From positions 62,001 to 126,000 of the forward strand of contig NZ_MUIZ01000004.1 in NCBI RefSeq assembly GCF_002154895.1: a stretch of 64,000 nt of DNA. Direction: 5' to 3'. Positions within the stretch are counted from its first letter, which is position 1; the number at the start of each line of letters is the position of its first letter. The notes below the pieces were generated by a model that saw only the letters and a program-made list of their open reading frames with translations, did no database searches and was not told where the DNA came from. The position numbers and the translations under genes were made by a program. The DNA is from Lactococcus petauri (GTDB lineage: Bacteria; Bacillota; Bacilli; Lactobacillales; Streptococcaceae). This document shows, piece by piece, positions 43,385-53,944 of the stretch.

Positions 43385-44080
43385 ATGTTTGAGCTTCAAA
43401 ATAAGCTTAAAAATGAATTTGGTATAAAATTTGCTGATGAAGAATTGTTAAAAATAGCTTTTACTCACTCGAGCTACACGAATGAAGAACGCCTCCCAAA
43501 GGTTGCAAACAATGAACGTTTGGAGTTTTTGGGAGACGTCGCTCTGTCTTTAATCATCTCAGAATATCTTTATCGTACTTATCCAGATAAACTTGAAGGT
43601 GAATTATCGAAGATGCGTTCTAGCATTGTCCGCACAGAATCTTTGGCTAATTTTTCGCGTCAGTGTGAGTTTGGACGTTTTCTACGTTTGGGTAATGGCG
43701 AGGAAAAAACAGGCGGACGTAATCGTGATACCAACCTAGAAAATCTCTTTGAAGCTTTTCTAGGCGCTCTTTTCTTAGATGCAGGTATGGAAGAAGTTCG
43801 TCGATTTATAAATCGAGTGGTTATTCCGCACGTAAAAGCTGACGATTATTTTAAAGTCATTGATTATAAAACAAATCTGCAAGAGGTTCTGCAAGTTGAT
43901 GGTGAGACGATAATCGAATATAAAATTTTAGAAGAAACAGGCCCAGCACACGCGCGTGAATTCGTCGCTGCAGTTTATAATAATGGAAAAGAGCTTGGAC
44001 GTGGGCGAGGTAAATCAAAGAAAGTTGCTGAACAAAAAGCAGCGGAAAATGCAATAAAAGGTCAGATTCATGTATCTTAA
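43385..44080 (+). CDS. rnc: Ribonuclease III
   Basis: This 231-residue enzyme cleaves double-stranded RNA in rRNA and mRNA processing. Seen: the signature NERLEFLGDVAL (about 40-51) with its catalytic Glu and Asp, NLFEAFLGALFLDAG (about 118-132), and a C-terminal double-stranded RNA-binding domain (about 155-228) ending KSKKVAEQKAAENAI. AGGAGG precedes the ATG. It overlaps smc by 11 bases. Confidence 0.95.
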   Translation: MFELQNKLKNEFGIKFADEELLKIAFTHSSYTNEERLPKVANNERLEFLGDVALSLIISEYLYRTYPDKLEGELSKMRSSIVRTESLANFSRQCEFGRFLRLGNGEEKTGGRNRDTNLENLFEAFLGALFLDAGMEEVRRFINRVVIPHVKADDYFKVIDYKTNLQEVLQVDGETIIEYKILEETGPAHAREFVAAVYNNGKELGRGRGKSKKVAEQKAAENAIKGQIHVS

Positions 44081-47000
44081 AAAAATGGAAATTGTCGGCT
44101 TTAAGTCTTTTGCTGACCGCACGAAAATTGAATTTGACCAAGGCGTTACAGCTGTTGTTGGACCCAATGGTTCCGGTAAGTCAAATATAGTTGAAGCACT
44201 ACGCTGGGCTTTAGGAGAGCAATCAGCTAAGTCACTTCGTGGCGGGAAAATGCCGGATGTTATTTTTTCAGGTACAGCAAAGCGTAAGGCACTAAACTAT
44301 ACTGAAGTTATTGTAACTTTTGATAATGCAGACCAGTATCTTACAGGTTATGAAGAAGACGTGGAAGTAACTATTACACGTCGCCTATATCGCAATGGTG
44401 ATTCGGAATTTTTGATTAATGGGCGTAAGTGCCGCTTGAAAGATATTCATGAACTTTTCACAGATACAGGGTTGGGGCGTGATTCTCTTTCGATTATTTC
44501 CCAAGGACGTATCGAATCAGTCTTTAATTCGAAAGCAGAAGAACGTCGAGCAATTTTTGAAGAAGCAGCTGGTGTTTTGAAGTACAAGACACGGCGTGCT
44601 GAAACAGAGAGCAAACTACAGACCACACAAGATAATCTTGATCGTCTCGAAGATATTATCTTTGAACTTAATGGTCAATTAACACCATTGCGTGCCCAAC
44701 GTGATGTTGCTTTGCGTTTTCAAGATTTAGAGGCACAACGCTCTGAGCTTGCTCTTTCTGTTTTGGTGGCTCAACTTCTTGAGGAGAAGGAAAAGTATGA
44801 ACAAGCGAAAGATGACTTAAATGCAGTAGAAACTGAGCTTAGTGCTTTAAAAAGTCAACAAGAAAGCTACGAAGAGCAGCTAACTAATCTTAAAAAAGCG
44901 CGTTTGAAAGTAGAACAAGAGCAAGAGAAAGTCCAACAAGACAGCTTGTCCTTAACAGAACTTAAGTCTGATTTACAACATAAAATAGAAGTTTTCGATC
45001 TGCAAAAGTCCTCTTCTCAAAAATCAGCTGCAGAACGTCAAGAGCGTATTGAAGAACTTGATGTTAAATTACAGGAAGTTTCGCAACAGAAAGAAACTTC
45101 AGAAAAGAAAAAAGCGGAACTCAAAGATAAAGAGAAGGCAGCCCAAGAACAACTTGAGCAGTTAGAAAAAGAATTGGAACGTTTTGCTGAAAGTCCAGAA
45201 ACTTTAGCAGAGCGACTGCGCGAAGACTATTTGCAATTGGTGCAACAAGAGGCAGAGTTTTCTAATCAATTAACTAAAAATAAGGCTGAATATGAAAATA
45301 TTTCACGTCGCCTAGTGGAATCTGATGAAAACGCAAAAGAAAACACAGAAAAGTTTCAAACGATTTCCGCTGATCTTACAAAAGCAGAAACTGCGTTAGG
45401 CGCGCTCACTCAAACTGCTCAAGAACTTGAAAAGGAACTACAAGAAAAGAGCGCGACAGAAGCAAAATATGTTGAAGCAGAGCGTCAAGGTCAAAATGTG
45501 ATGTACGATCAGATGCAACAGCTTAGCAAGTACAAGGCCAATCTTGCAAGCATGGAAAATATTCGTGACAGTCACAGTAACCTGTATCAGGGTGTACGGG
45601 CTGTTATGACACAAAGTGCTGCACTTGGTGGCATTGTTGGCGTTGTTGCCGACCTTTTAACTTTTGATAAAAAATACACCACAGCTATCGATATTGCCTT
45701 AGGTGGTGGCAGTCAAAATATTGTGGTAGAAGATGAAAACTCAGCCAAAAAAGCTATCGCTTATTTAAGAGAAAAACGCTTGGGCCGTGCAACATTTCTC
45801 CCGCTCACAACAATTAAGCCGCGGGAGTTTCGAAATTACGAACGTCTTGTGACAATGGAGGGGTTCATTGATACTGCTTTAAATTTGGTTAATTTTGAAC
45901 CACGATTGCAAAGAGCAATGTCAAGTTTGTTGGCAACTACCGCCATTGTTGATACAGCCGAACATGCAAGTCAAATAGCACGGGCAATGAACTATACTAT
46001 TCGTATCGTCACCTTGGATGGTACGCAGATCAATCCGGGTGGTTCTTACTCTGGTGGTGCAGCAAAACGTAACAATACAACTTTTACCAGCACAGAAATT
46101 GATCATCTGACTGAAGTTATCGCTTTAGCAGAAAGTAAGTTAAAAGCAGTCGAAGACAAATTACAAAAGCAACAGCTTTCACGTCAAACTTTGAGTGGTC
46201 AACTTGAAGCTTTACGTTCCAATATTCAAGAAAAACGCCTTGCGGAACAAAGCTTACAGTTGCAGATTAAGCAATTATCAGAACAAAAAGCAAATCTGCA
46301 AGCTTTGGTTGCGGATACCGAAAATACGGAAGCACACCAAGCACTGCAAGAATTATCAAAGAATAACGAAAAGCTGATACAGCAGCTATCTAAAATTGCT
46401 GAGGACAAACAATCCTTAGATGATCAACTTGAAGAAGTTAAATCTAACAGTCAAAGTTTCAATGCTCTTAAAGAACAAAAAAATAGTGCTTATCATGAAA
46501 CGAAATTACTCCTGTCCAGTCTAAAAAATGAATTACGTTTTGCTCAAACAGAGCAAGAGCGCTTAAGGCAAGAATATGAAGCTTTAGGTACTGAAAAAGC
46601 TAAGTTGCAAGCAATTGGAGAAGCTCAGACCGATGAAGCAAGTCGTAATCTTTATGCTCACCAATTGAAGGAGGCTGAGGCTAAACTTCAAGAAGCTAAT
46701 GTGAAGTTAGTGAGCTTACGCTTTGAGAGGGACGATCTTCAAGCTCAAGCAGAAGAATTTGAAGAGCAAAATCGGGATCTATTGGAACAAAATCAAGTAC
46801 TAAATAATCAAAAAGCGCGTTTGGAAGTAAGGATTGAACAATCAGAAAAGCTCTTGAAAAATCGTCAAACCACACTCTTTACTGAGTATGAAATGAGTTT
46901 CGATGAAGCTAAAATGAAGGCTAAAATCCTTGAAAATCTTTCTGAATCAGAGCAACAGCTCAGTCTTTTAGAACGCCAAATCCGTGCGCTCGGTCCTATT

Positions 47001-47588
47001 AATTTGGATGCTATCACTCAGTATGAGGAAGTATATCAACGTCACGAATTTTTGAGTGGCCAACGGGATGACCTCTTGGAAGCTAAAAATATGCTACTCG
47101 AAACGATTCAAGAGATGAATGAAGAGGTAGAAATCCGCTTTAAGACAACATTTGAACAAATTAGAGAAAGTTTCCAACTAACCTTTTCACAAATGTTTGC
47201 CGGAGGAGAAGCTAATCTTGAGTTAACCAGCACTAATCTATTGGAAGCTGGTGTCGAAATCAAAGTACAACCTCCAGGTAAAAAATTAGCCAGCTTGAAT
47301 CTCATGTCTGGAGGAGAAAAAGCCTTAACTGCTCTGGCATTAATTTTTGCTATTTTACGAGTTAGAACGGTTCCATTTGTGGTCTTGGATGAGGTAGAAG
47401 CAGCATTAGATGAAGCGAATGTTAAACGTTTCGGAGATTACATGAATCACTTTGATAACTCCAACCAATTTATTGTTGTCACACATCGTCGTGGGACAAT
47501 GGCAGCAGCAGGTACCATGTATGGTGTCACAATGGCTGATGCAGGGGTTTCTAAGGTCATTTCTGTACGATTAGAGGATGAAGTTTAA
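44070..47588 (+). CDS. smc: Chromosome segregation protein SMC
   Basis: This 1172-residue condensin subunit has the N-terminal P-loop VVGPNGSGKSNIVEALRW (about 29-46), a long coiled coil (about 165-500), and a hinge around 515-640 (GGIVGVVADLL, ALGGGSQNIVV). A second coiled coil (about 675-935) leads to the C-terminal ATPase with signature LNLMSGGEKALTALA and Walker B VVLDEVEAALDEAN. Translation is coupled to rnc. In streptococci smc is commonly followed by HAD genes and ftsY; here those genes lie 10 kb away. Confidence 0.97.
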   Translation: MYLKKMEIVGFKSFADRTKIEFDQGVTAVVGPNGSGKSNIVEALRWALGEQSAKSLRGGKMPDVIFSGTAKRKALNYTEVIVTFDNADQYLTGYEEDVEVTITRRLYRNGDSEFLINGRKCRLKDIHELFTDTGLGRDSLSIISQGRIESVFNSKAEERRAIFEEAAGVLKYKTRRAETESKLQTTQDNLDRLEDIIFELNGQLTPLRAQRDVALRFQDLEAQRSELALSVLVAQLLEEKEKYEQAKDDLNAVETELSALKSQQESYEEQLTNLKKARLKVEQEQEKVQQDSLSLTELKSDLQHKIEVFDLQKSSSQKSAAERQERIEELDVKLQEVSQQKETSEKKKAELKDKEKAAQEQLEQLEKELERFAESPETLAERLREDYLQLVQQEAEFSNQLTKNKAEYENISRRLVESDENAKENTEKFQTISADLTKAETALGALTQTAQELEKELQEKSATEAKYVEAERQGQNVMYDQMQQLSKYKANLASMENIRDSHSNLYQGVRAVMTQSAALGGIVGVVADLLTFDKKYTTAIDIALGGGSQNIVVEDENSAKKAIAYLREKRLGRATFLPLTTIKPREFRNYERLVTMEGFIDTALNLVNFEPRLQRAMSSLLATTAIVDTAEHASQIARAMNYTIRIVTLDGTQINPGGSYSGGAAKRNNTTFTSTEIDHLTEVIALAESKLKAVEDKLQKQQLSRQTLSGQLEALRSNIQEKRLAEQSLQLQIKQLSEQKANLQALVADTENTEAHQALQELSKNNEKLIQQLSKIAEDKQSLDDQLEEVKSNSQSFNALKEQKNSAYHETKLLLSSLKNELRFAQTEQERLRQEYEALGTEKAKLQAIGEAQTDEASRNLYAHQLKEAEAKLQEANVKLVSLRFERDDLQAQAEEFEEQNRDLLEQNQVLNNQKARLEVRIEQSEKLLKNRQTTLFTEYEMSFDEAKMKAKILENLSESEQQLSLLERQIRALGPINLDAITQYEEVYQRHEFLSGQRDDLLEAKNMLLETIQEMNEEVEIRFKTTFEQIRESFQLTFSQMFAGGEANLELTSTNLLEAGVEIKVQPPGKKLASLNLMSGGEKALTALALIFAILRVRTVPFVVLDEVEAALDEANVKRFGDYMNHFDNSNQFIVVTHRRGTMAAAGTMYGVTMADAGVSKVISVRLEDEV

Positions 47589-47672
47589 ACAGGTCAGCCA
47601 TATAAAGCTTAAGCTTAGCTCAAGGCTCATTTGTTAGAATTATTCCCAATGTAAAAAAAGGAATTTAATCTT

Positions 47673-49910
47673 GTGCAAATAAAAAATAAATTGAGGTTTA
47701 CCTTGAAAAAATTACTTAATAGTTTTAATACACGACTAGGTTTAGTATGCTGGTCGACCTTCTTTATTTGGGTCAAAACCATGATTGCTTACTTTTCTGT
47801 CTTTAAGGGTTTGAACTCTTCTAATCTTGCAGATTATCTATTGGTTATTGTGAATCCCATAGGCTTTACAGCAATCTTCTTTAGCTTAATACTGTTTATT
47901 AAAAGAAAGCAGCTTTTCTATCTAGGTATGCTATTAATGAACTTGATTGGAAACTTGTTAGTCTACGGAAATATCCTTTACTATCGTGAGTTTTCAGACT
48001 TTCTTACGCTTAACACCTTAACGGGGGGAGCAGGGATGGTCGGAAAAGGTTTCGATTTAGGTTCAATCGCTATTTCTTGGGTGGACATCGTGTTCTGGAT
48101 TGACATTATTGTTATTCTTGTGCTTTTTCTTACCAAGAAGATTAAAATGGATGAACGTCGTCCTACGAATATTTTTGCCTTTAAGGTTTTCAGTGCCTCT
48201 GTCATGATTTTTGGCTTAAACTTTTGGATGGCGGATCTTACTGAGCATCGTCTAGTTTCACGACAAGCACAATACGATGCCACTTATGTTGTCCGTTATT
48301 TGGGCTTAGGCCCATGGTTAGCGACCAATAGCTGGTATACTCATGTGTCCAACGAAACTCGAGCTATGGCTTCTAAAACTGACTTTACAAAAGTTCAAAA
48401 ATACATTCAAGAAGATCGCTATCTTGCGCCAAATGCCAAGATGTTTGGGATTGCGAAAAACCGTAACGTTATTGTGATTCACCTTGAATCACTGCAACAA
48501 GATGTCATTAATATGAAGGTAAACGGTGAAGAAGTTACTCCTTTCTTGAATTCACTTTATAATAATAATCCTTCTGTTTATTCTTTCTCAAATTTCTTTA
48601 ACCAAGTTGGACAAGGAAAAACTTCTGATGCAGAAACCATGCTTGAAACTTCAACATTTGGTTTATCATCTGGTTCACTCTTCTCAAGCCTAGGAAGTAC
48701 ACAAACTTTCCAAGCTATGCCAGCCATTCTGCAACAAAAAGAAGGCTATTCAAGTGCGGTTTTCCATGGGAATGTTGGCTCATTTTACAGTCGTAATAAC
48801 GTTTATCGTAATATGGGTTATCAAAACTTCTTTGACCAATCTTTCTATGATCTCACGCCAACGAACTCTACTGCTTGGGGCGTTAAAGATAAATATTTCT
48901 TTAACGACTCAATTCCATATCTTGAGCAGTTACAGCAACCTTTTTATGCGAAATATTTGACGGTTACAAATCATACGCCTTATACAGGTCTTGAAGATTA
49001 TGAGATGAACCCAAAACTTTTAGAAGGTGGTTCAGGGAACTCAGTCGTTGACAATTATTTTGTTACCGCTAATTATCTAGATTCATCGGTTAAAGATTTC
49101 TTTGATTACTTGAAAAAATCTGGACTTTATGAAAAATCCGTTATTGTTCTTTACGGTGATCACTACGGAATTTCTGGTTCAGATACAAAATACTATGCCC
49201 CATTCATTGGTAAAAGTGCAGATAACTGGACAGAGTATGATAATACAATGATGCAACGTACACCGTTCATGATTGATATTCCTGGTCAAACATCTGGACA
49301 CATCAGTGATGAATTTATCGGTGAAATCGATGTTATGCCAACCTTGGAACACTTGCTTGGTATTTCAACAAAAGATTATATCCAGTTTGGACAAGATGTC
49401 TTTGCACCAAAACGCGAACAATTCGTTGCACTTCGAAATCGTGGTTTCGTCACACCAACAATCACCAAATCAAGTGCGACAAGTTCGGTTTACCATGACA
49501 CAAAGACCGGAGAAGTTCTGAAGTTAACGGAAAGTCAACAGAAGTATGTGGATAGCATCCAAGAAAAAGTTAATAAAATGTTAGACATGTCAGATACCTT
49601 CAATACGGAAGATCTCCTTCGTTTCTACACTCCGCCTGGGTTTAAGCCGGTACAGCCGGGTAACTATAGTTACAATGTCACTTCAACAAGGAATCGTTTG
49701 AAAGAAGAACAAGATGTCTTGAAAGCTCGTTCCACATCTCTTCTTTCCGAAAACCAAGGAGTATCTACAGTTGATCTCTTTAACGATCCGGTCTTGGCAG
49801 CGAAAAAAGCTCAAGAAGAAGCTGAAGCAGCAGCAAAAGCAAAAGATAAAGAAAAAGAAGATGCAAAAAAGGCACCTTCCACCAGCAAAAAAGATGAGAA
49901 AGGAAAGTAA
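47673..49910 (+). CDS. LTA synthase family protein (LtaS-like sulfatase)
   Basis: This 745-residue protein has five N-terminal membrane helices (about 15-205) and a large extracellular sulfatase-fold domain. Seen: VIHLESLQQD (metal-binding Glu), the nucleophile Thr317 in GKTSDAETM, FHGNVGSFYSRN, and YGDHYGISG. LtaS enzymes polymerise glycerol phosphate from phosphatidylglycerol into lipoteichoic acid. The C-terminal 30 residues are a Lys/Glu/Ala-rich charged tail. The GTG start has AAAAGGA about ten bases upstream. It heads an operon of overlapping envelope genes. Confidence 0.88.
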   Translation: MQIKNKLRFTLKKLLNSFNTRLGLVCWSTFFIWVKTMIAYFSVFKGLNSSNLADYLLVIVNPIGFTAIFFSLILFIKRKQLFYLGMLLMNLIGNLLVYGNILYYREFSDFLTLNTLTGGAGMVGKGFDLGSIAISWVDIVFWIDIIVILVLFLTKKIKMDERRPTNIFAFKVFSASVMIFGLNFWMADLTEHRLVSRQAQYDATYVVRYLGLGPWLATNSWYTHVSNETRAMASKTDFTKVQKYIQEDRYLAPNAKMFGIAKNRNVIVIHLESLQQDVINMKVNGEEVTPFLNSLYNNNPSVYSFSNFFNQVGQGKTSDAETMLETSTFGLSSGSLFSSLGSTQTFQAMPAILQQKEGYSSAVFHGNVGSFYSRNNVYRNMGYQNFFDQSFYDLTPTNSTAWGVKDKYFFNDSIPYLEQLQQPFYAKYLTVTNHTPYTGLEDYEMNPKLLEGGSGNSVVDNYFVTANYLDSSVKDFFDYLKKSGLYEKSVIVLYGDHYGISGSDTKYYAPFIGKSADNWTEYDNTMMQRTPFMIDIPGQTSGHISDEFIGEIDVMPTLEHLLGISTKDYIQFGQDVFAPKREQFVALRNRGFVTPTITKSSATSSVYHDTKTGEVLKLTESQQKYVDSIQEKVNKMLDMSDTFNTEDLLRFYTPPGFKPVQPGNYSYNVTSTRNRLKEEQDVLKARSTSLLSENQGVSTVDLFNDPVLAAKKAQEEAEAAAKAKDKEKEDAKKAPSTSKKDEKGK

Positions 49911-49916
49911 TATTTT

Positions 49917-50339
49917 ATGAAATCAGGATATTTTCAGCCTTTAAGTAATATTTATAAAATAGCCTGGATGTGGTGGGTTATTCTCCTTTCTTTCCAACAA
50001 GTTCTTTTCTATGAAAACAATCTTCGAATGAATTGGTTTCAAATAACTATTCTGGTCTTTCTGGTTCTCGCTTTCTATTTCTTAGTGAGACAACGTCGCT
50101 TTTTTGCAGCAGAAAATGCACTGCATTTTTCTCGTGATTTTCGTTTAGGTATGCTTGAAATTGACTTCAATTATATGAGCTCAGTAAAACTTACGCCAAG
50201 AACGCTTCGTTTTATCTATATAGGAAAAGAATATCATTTTGTTGTATTGGGGAAATCCAATCAACTACTACAAAACGTTTTAAAGGAAAATAATGTTGAA
50301 TACACTACATCAACACTTAAAAGATCCGCGAAAGTGTAA
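49917..50339 (+). CDS. EbsA-like membrane protein
   Basis: This 140-residue protein has two N-terminal membrane helices (about 15-58) and a C-terminal cytoplasmic domain of beta strands (MLEIDFNYMSSVKL, LRFIYIGKEYHFVVL). Layout and length fit the EbsA family of enterococci and lactococci, which is linked to cell-surface biogenesis, but I have no decisive motif. It starts 6 bases after the LtaS-like gene, and its last 47 bases overlap the next gene. Confidence 0.5.
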   Translation: MKSGYFQPLSNIYKIAWMWWVILLSFQQVLFYENNLRMNWFQITILVFLVLAFYFLVRQRRFFAAENALHFSRDFRLGMLEIDFNYMSSVKLTPRTLRFIYIGKEYHFVVLGKSNQLLQNVLKENNVEYTTSTLKRSAKV

Positions 50340-51867
50340 GATCTTTTGGTCACTTATCTTTGGCCTCATCTGGCTTGGAACAAATATCTATGTAATCATG
50401 GAAACACCTGTTTGGAATGAAAAGTACATCACAGCTTTTATCCTCGGGAATATCTGTATGTTTATCGCAGCAGCTTACATGGTTTTCGTTTATCGATCAG
50501 TTAAGAAAATCGACACACTTACAGAAAGTAAAATCCAACATTACTATAAAATGTCAATGTGGATTTTAGGGCTTGCAGTATTGCTTGTGCCTTTTTTCTT
50601 TATTATTCATGTGCCTGACACAGCACATGACTGGGATTTCTTTGTAATATTTAGAGATACCATGCAGCTTGGTGGTCGTTCATTTACACATCTTCCAATG
50701 ACTGAAGATGAACTTCTCTATTTTTTACGTTATCCCAATAATCAGTTTTTCGGTATTGTCTATAACACTCTTTTTGCTCCTTTCACAACCAACTTATCGA
50801 GAATCATTGCGACAACTGTAGTAGCAGCAATTCTGACAAGTCTTTCTGTTCTAGGTGGTTCATTAATCATTAAAAAGATTTCTAATCTTAAAATGGCTTT
50901 GATTTACAATTTAGTTGCTTTTGGTTTTATACCGTTTTATCTTTATGGAGCACAGCTCTACACAGATACAGCGACCTTACCTTTTGTCATTTTTGGCTTA
51001 CTCTTTATGATTTATGCACTTCAGTCAGAGAAGACCAGCAAGATGATTATCTGGTGGATAGCAGCATGCCTTGTTGTATTCTTTGGCTATAGTATTAAAC
51101 CTACTGTTTTCATCCCAATGATTGCTGTCTTTTGTTTCCTTGTGCTTAACCGTAAATGGAAAAAACTGCTCATTATGGTTCCTGTAGCAGCATTACTTTT
51201 TGTAGGTGTGCATCAAGGTGTTAAGGCAGTTATCGCAAATGAACCAGCTTTCTCAGAACAAGCTAATGACCGTTACAATCTGCCGATGATTCACTGGGTA
51301 ACAATGTCTTTTGATCCTATCAATAAGTATGGAGGCTTCAATCCTGATGTCTTGGCCTACTCTCAATCATTTACAGATGTAGCATCAAAGAAAGAAGGGA
51401 TAAAGCGTCGTTTTATTGAAAATCTCAAGGAAATGGGTGTTCCAGGTGTTCTGGTTCAATTGTGGCGTAAAATCATGTATACGTGGTTTAACGGTGATTT
51501 GAGTAATTTCTTCTATACATATCGTCATTCTAATCCCTTTATATTCCGTTATTTTGACTGGACCAGTTTTGCGCCAGAAGAAGGGAATATTACGGGCTGG
51601 TTGTTGATTAAAGCAGCACAAACACTCTATTGGTTAGCCATCGTCCCATTGATGTGGTATGAAATCTTCCTAGGTATTTTCAAGAAGCATAAAACAGAAT
51701 GGTTCATTGTTGGACTTTCAATGGCAGGTTTGACAGGCTTCTTACTACTTTGGGAAGCTAATTCACGTTACCTTTATAACTTTGCACCAATAATGCTTAT
51801 TCTAGCAACCATGGGCTTGGTAGACTTTATTCAACGCAGTAGGAGGAAAAATGGAATTTCTGAATAA
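50293..51867 (+). CDS. Polytopic GT-C-like glycosyltransferase (1)
   Basis: This 524-residue protein has about twelve membrane helices and the topology of GT-C glycosyltransferases, which use polyprenyl-phosphate sugars outside the membrane. After the second or third helix an extracellular loop has DTAHDWDF (about residue 109-116), a plausible acidic catalytic motif, followed by RYPNNQFFG. The position in an LTA operon suggests decoration of lipoteichoic acid or another wall glycan, which is inference. AAAGGA precedes the ATG, and both ends overlap neighbours. Confidence 0.7.
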   Translation: MLNTLHQHLKDPRKCKIFWSLIFGLIWLGTNIYVIMETPVWNEKYITAFILGNICMFIAAAYMVFVYRSVKKIDTLTESKIQHYYKMSMWILGLAVLLVPFFFIIHVPDTAHDWDFFVIFRDTMQLGGRSFTHLPMTEDELLYFLRYPNNQFFGIVYNTLFAPFTTNLSRIIATTVVAAILTSLSVLGGSLIIKKISNLKMALIYNLVAFGFIPFYLYGAQLYTDTATLPFVIFGLLFMIYALQSEKTSKMIIWWIAACLVVFFGYSIKPTVFIPMIAVFCFLVLNRKWKKLLIMVPVAALLFVGVHQGVKAVIANEPAFSEQANDRYNLPMIHWVTMSFDPINKYGGFNPDVLAYSQSFTDVASKKEGIKRRFIENLKEMGVPGVLVQLWRKIMYTWFNGDLSNFFYTYRHSNPFIFRYFDWTSFAPEEGNITGWLLIKAAQTLYWLAIVPLMWYEIFLGIFKKHKTEWFIVGLSMAGLTGFLLLWEANSRYLYNFAPIMLILATMGLVDFIQRSRRKNGISE

Positions 51868-53944
51868 AAGCATGTATCGTATTCTGCTTTGGCTCTTTAT
51901 TGCAGCCCTAGCTATTATGGCTGTGCAACCTTTTACGGATGCTGGTTTTGTCGAACCTATTTCGGTTGTGTTGTGTGCTGGTTTGCTCTTTTTCATCCTC
52001 CGTTTTGCCTATAGAAAATTTCATAATATGAATAAAAAAGGCTTGAAAATATTTATTTTCGCCTTTTTTGCAGTTTTTCTTCTCTTACAGATTTTATCTG
52101 TGACTCAAATTCATACGATGGTTTTCGGAGACCCTTGGCATATTCAAGCACAGGCCACACGAATTATGCAAGGAGATATGGTTTGGGATGTTTGGATTAG
52201 GCAATATCCTAACCTCGTGCCTTTGGTCGCTTTGAATGTTGGGTTTATGAAGCTTGCAGAAGTACTCCATATCTCTTACTACTTCGTTTTTTATGCTTTT
52301 AATATCCTTATCAATACAAGTATTTGGGTATTGCTGGTTCGCTTCCTATGGAAAAAAAGACCAGAGTTAGCAACCTTTGTGGCCCTTCTGATGCTTATGC
52401 TCCCAATGAATTATGACTTCTTATTGAGAGTAGGATATTCAGATGGATTTGCGATTTTAGTTTTATTGGTTGTTGCACTGCGTTTTGATAAGGCTCAACG
52501 TACAGGTTCATTCGGTATTTGGCAATTTGTCAGTACGGCAATCTTATTTACTCTTGGATTCCTTGCGCGCCCCAATGTGATTATTATTCTGATTGCTTTA
52601 GCAATTTTAGGCTTAGTGGCCTTTAGTCAACGAAAAAAATATAAAAAATTATGGCTTTCAATAGTTAAGCTCATTTTAGCTTCTTGTGTTGGTATTGTTT
52701 TGGCCATGGGAGTAACTCGTGGTTTAGCAAGTGCTATGCAATATGACTTAAAAGGACCAGATGTTTTTCCAACAGTAAACTGGATTTATGAGGGCCTAAA
52801 TACAGAATCAATGGGTGAATGGACACCTGTTGATCGTGACTATACACTAAACCACTTTGGTTTTGAAACTGCCAAAGAAGCTAATATTGCTGGAATCAAA
52901 GAGCGTTTAGTACATTTAGGAAAAAATCCATGGATGATTCCAATACTCTTATTGGCGAAGTTTGGGCAACTTTGGTCTTGTGGAACTTTTGCAACGGCTA
53001 CTGATTATCAGCTTTTTTCTGGGTATTACAATTGGACGAAAGCTCCAGGTTGGGTCATTGATAATATTGGTGCTATTAATATCTTTATCTCAACTTATGC
53101 TAAAGCGCTGATGACCGTATTTCTCTTTGCCATTGTTTACCGCCTTTGGAAGACAAAAAAAGAGGAGATATCAGTTTTTTCTCTAGCAATTTTAACAACG
53201 ATGGGAATTACACTCTTTCATACTTTACTTTGGGAAGTTAAACCTCGTTACCAATTCATGACCTTTGCTTTAATCATTCTTGCGGCTGCACTCAGCTTTG
53301 ATAAAATTTTTTCGGAAAAAACTGTCTTTAGACCTGAAAAAGGGCGAAGCAAGCTCTTGAAGATAGCTTATCCAATTATGGCTTTGTTGTCTTTAGGGTT
53401 GATGCTAACATTGATGCAAAAACAACCAAAACAAGCAATTGTCGTGAACGCGCAGCAACATTCGGTTAATCACTTTGGTTATAGCAAAGGCAGTATCGAC
53501 TTAGGAGCAGGGAAAAGTATTTCTCAAGCATTTGATTTAACTACATCAGCCAATCGTATTGATTTCAACTCTTACGCGAATATGGAAATGAAATTGATTC
53601 TTGAGAAAAAAGAAGCTGAGCAATGGAAAGAAGTTGGTGAAACCCCAATTCTGGCAGAAGATGCGATGACTGTTTTGAAGACGGAAATGCCAGTTGGTCA
53701 TTATCGTCTGCGAGTAGAAAACATTCAAAAAGTTCCTGTTACGTTGGCCTTAATGACCAATACAGAAAATCTAGACTATCCGCATCTGATTGAGCTGCCC
53801 AACAGCAAGTACGCTTCTTTTGGTTTCTCTATTTCACAAAATGAGCCAAAAACAAAATTCTCCTTAGGACTGATTCTCACCTTTGCGGTTATTTATATCT
53901 TAGGATATTTTGTAATTTTGACTGTGGTAAAAAATAATGATTAA
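51851..53944 (+). CDS. Polytopic GT-C-like glycosyltransferase (2)
   Basis: This 697-residue protein has about twelve membrane helices over residues 8-520, then an extracytoplasmic beta-rich domain (about 530-670) and a final membrane helix. The first large loop has MVFGDPWHIQAQATRI and RQYPNLVPL, parallel to the DWDF and RYPNNQF pair in the preceding protein, so the two are related. The additional C-terminal domain may bind the acceptor. AGGAGG precedes the ATG, and the gene overlaps the previous one by 17 bases. Confidence 0.7.
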   Translation: MEFLNKSMYRILLWLFIAALAIMAVQPFTDAGFVEPISVVLCAGLLFFILRFAYRKFHNMNKKGLKIFIFAFFAVFLLLQILSVTQIHTMVFGDPWHIQAQATRIMQGDMVWDVWIRQYPNLVPLVALNVGFMKLAEVLHISYYFVFYAFNILINTSIWVLLVRFLWKKRPELATFVALLMLMLPMNYDFLLRVGYSDGFAILVLLVVALRFDKAQRTGSFGIWQFVSTAILFTLGFLARPNVIIILIALAILGLVAFSQRKKYKKLWLSIVKLILASCVGIVLAMGVTRGLASAMQYDLKGPDVFPTVNWIYEGLNTESMGEWTPVDRDYTLNHFGFETAKEANIAGIKERLVHLGKNPWMIPILLLAKFGQLWSCGTFATATDYQLFSGYYNWTKAPGWVIDNIGAINIFISTYAKALMTVFLFAIVYRLWKTKKEEISVFSLAILTTMGITLFHTLLWEVKPRYQFMTFALIILAAALSFDKIFSEKTVFRPEKGRSKLLKIAYPIMALLSLGLMLTLMQKQPKQAIVVNAQQHSVNHFGYSKGSIDLGAGKSISQAFDLTTSANRIDFNSYANMEMKLILEKKEAEQWKEVGETPILAEDAMTVLKTEMPVGHYRLRVENIQKVPVTLALMTNTENLDYPHLIELPNSKYASFGFSISQNEPKTKFSLGLILTFAVIYILGYFVILTVVKNND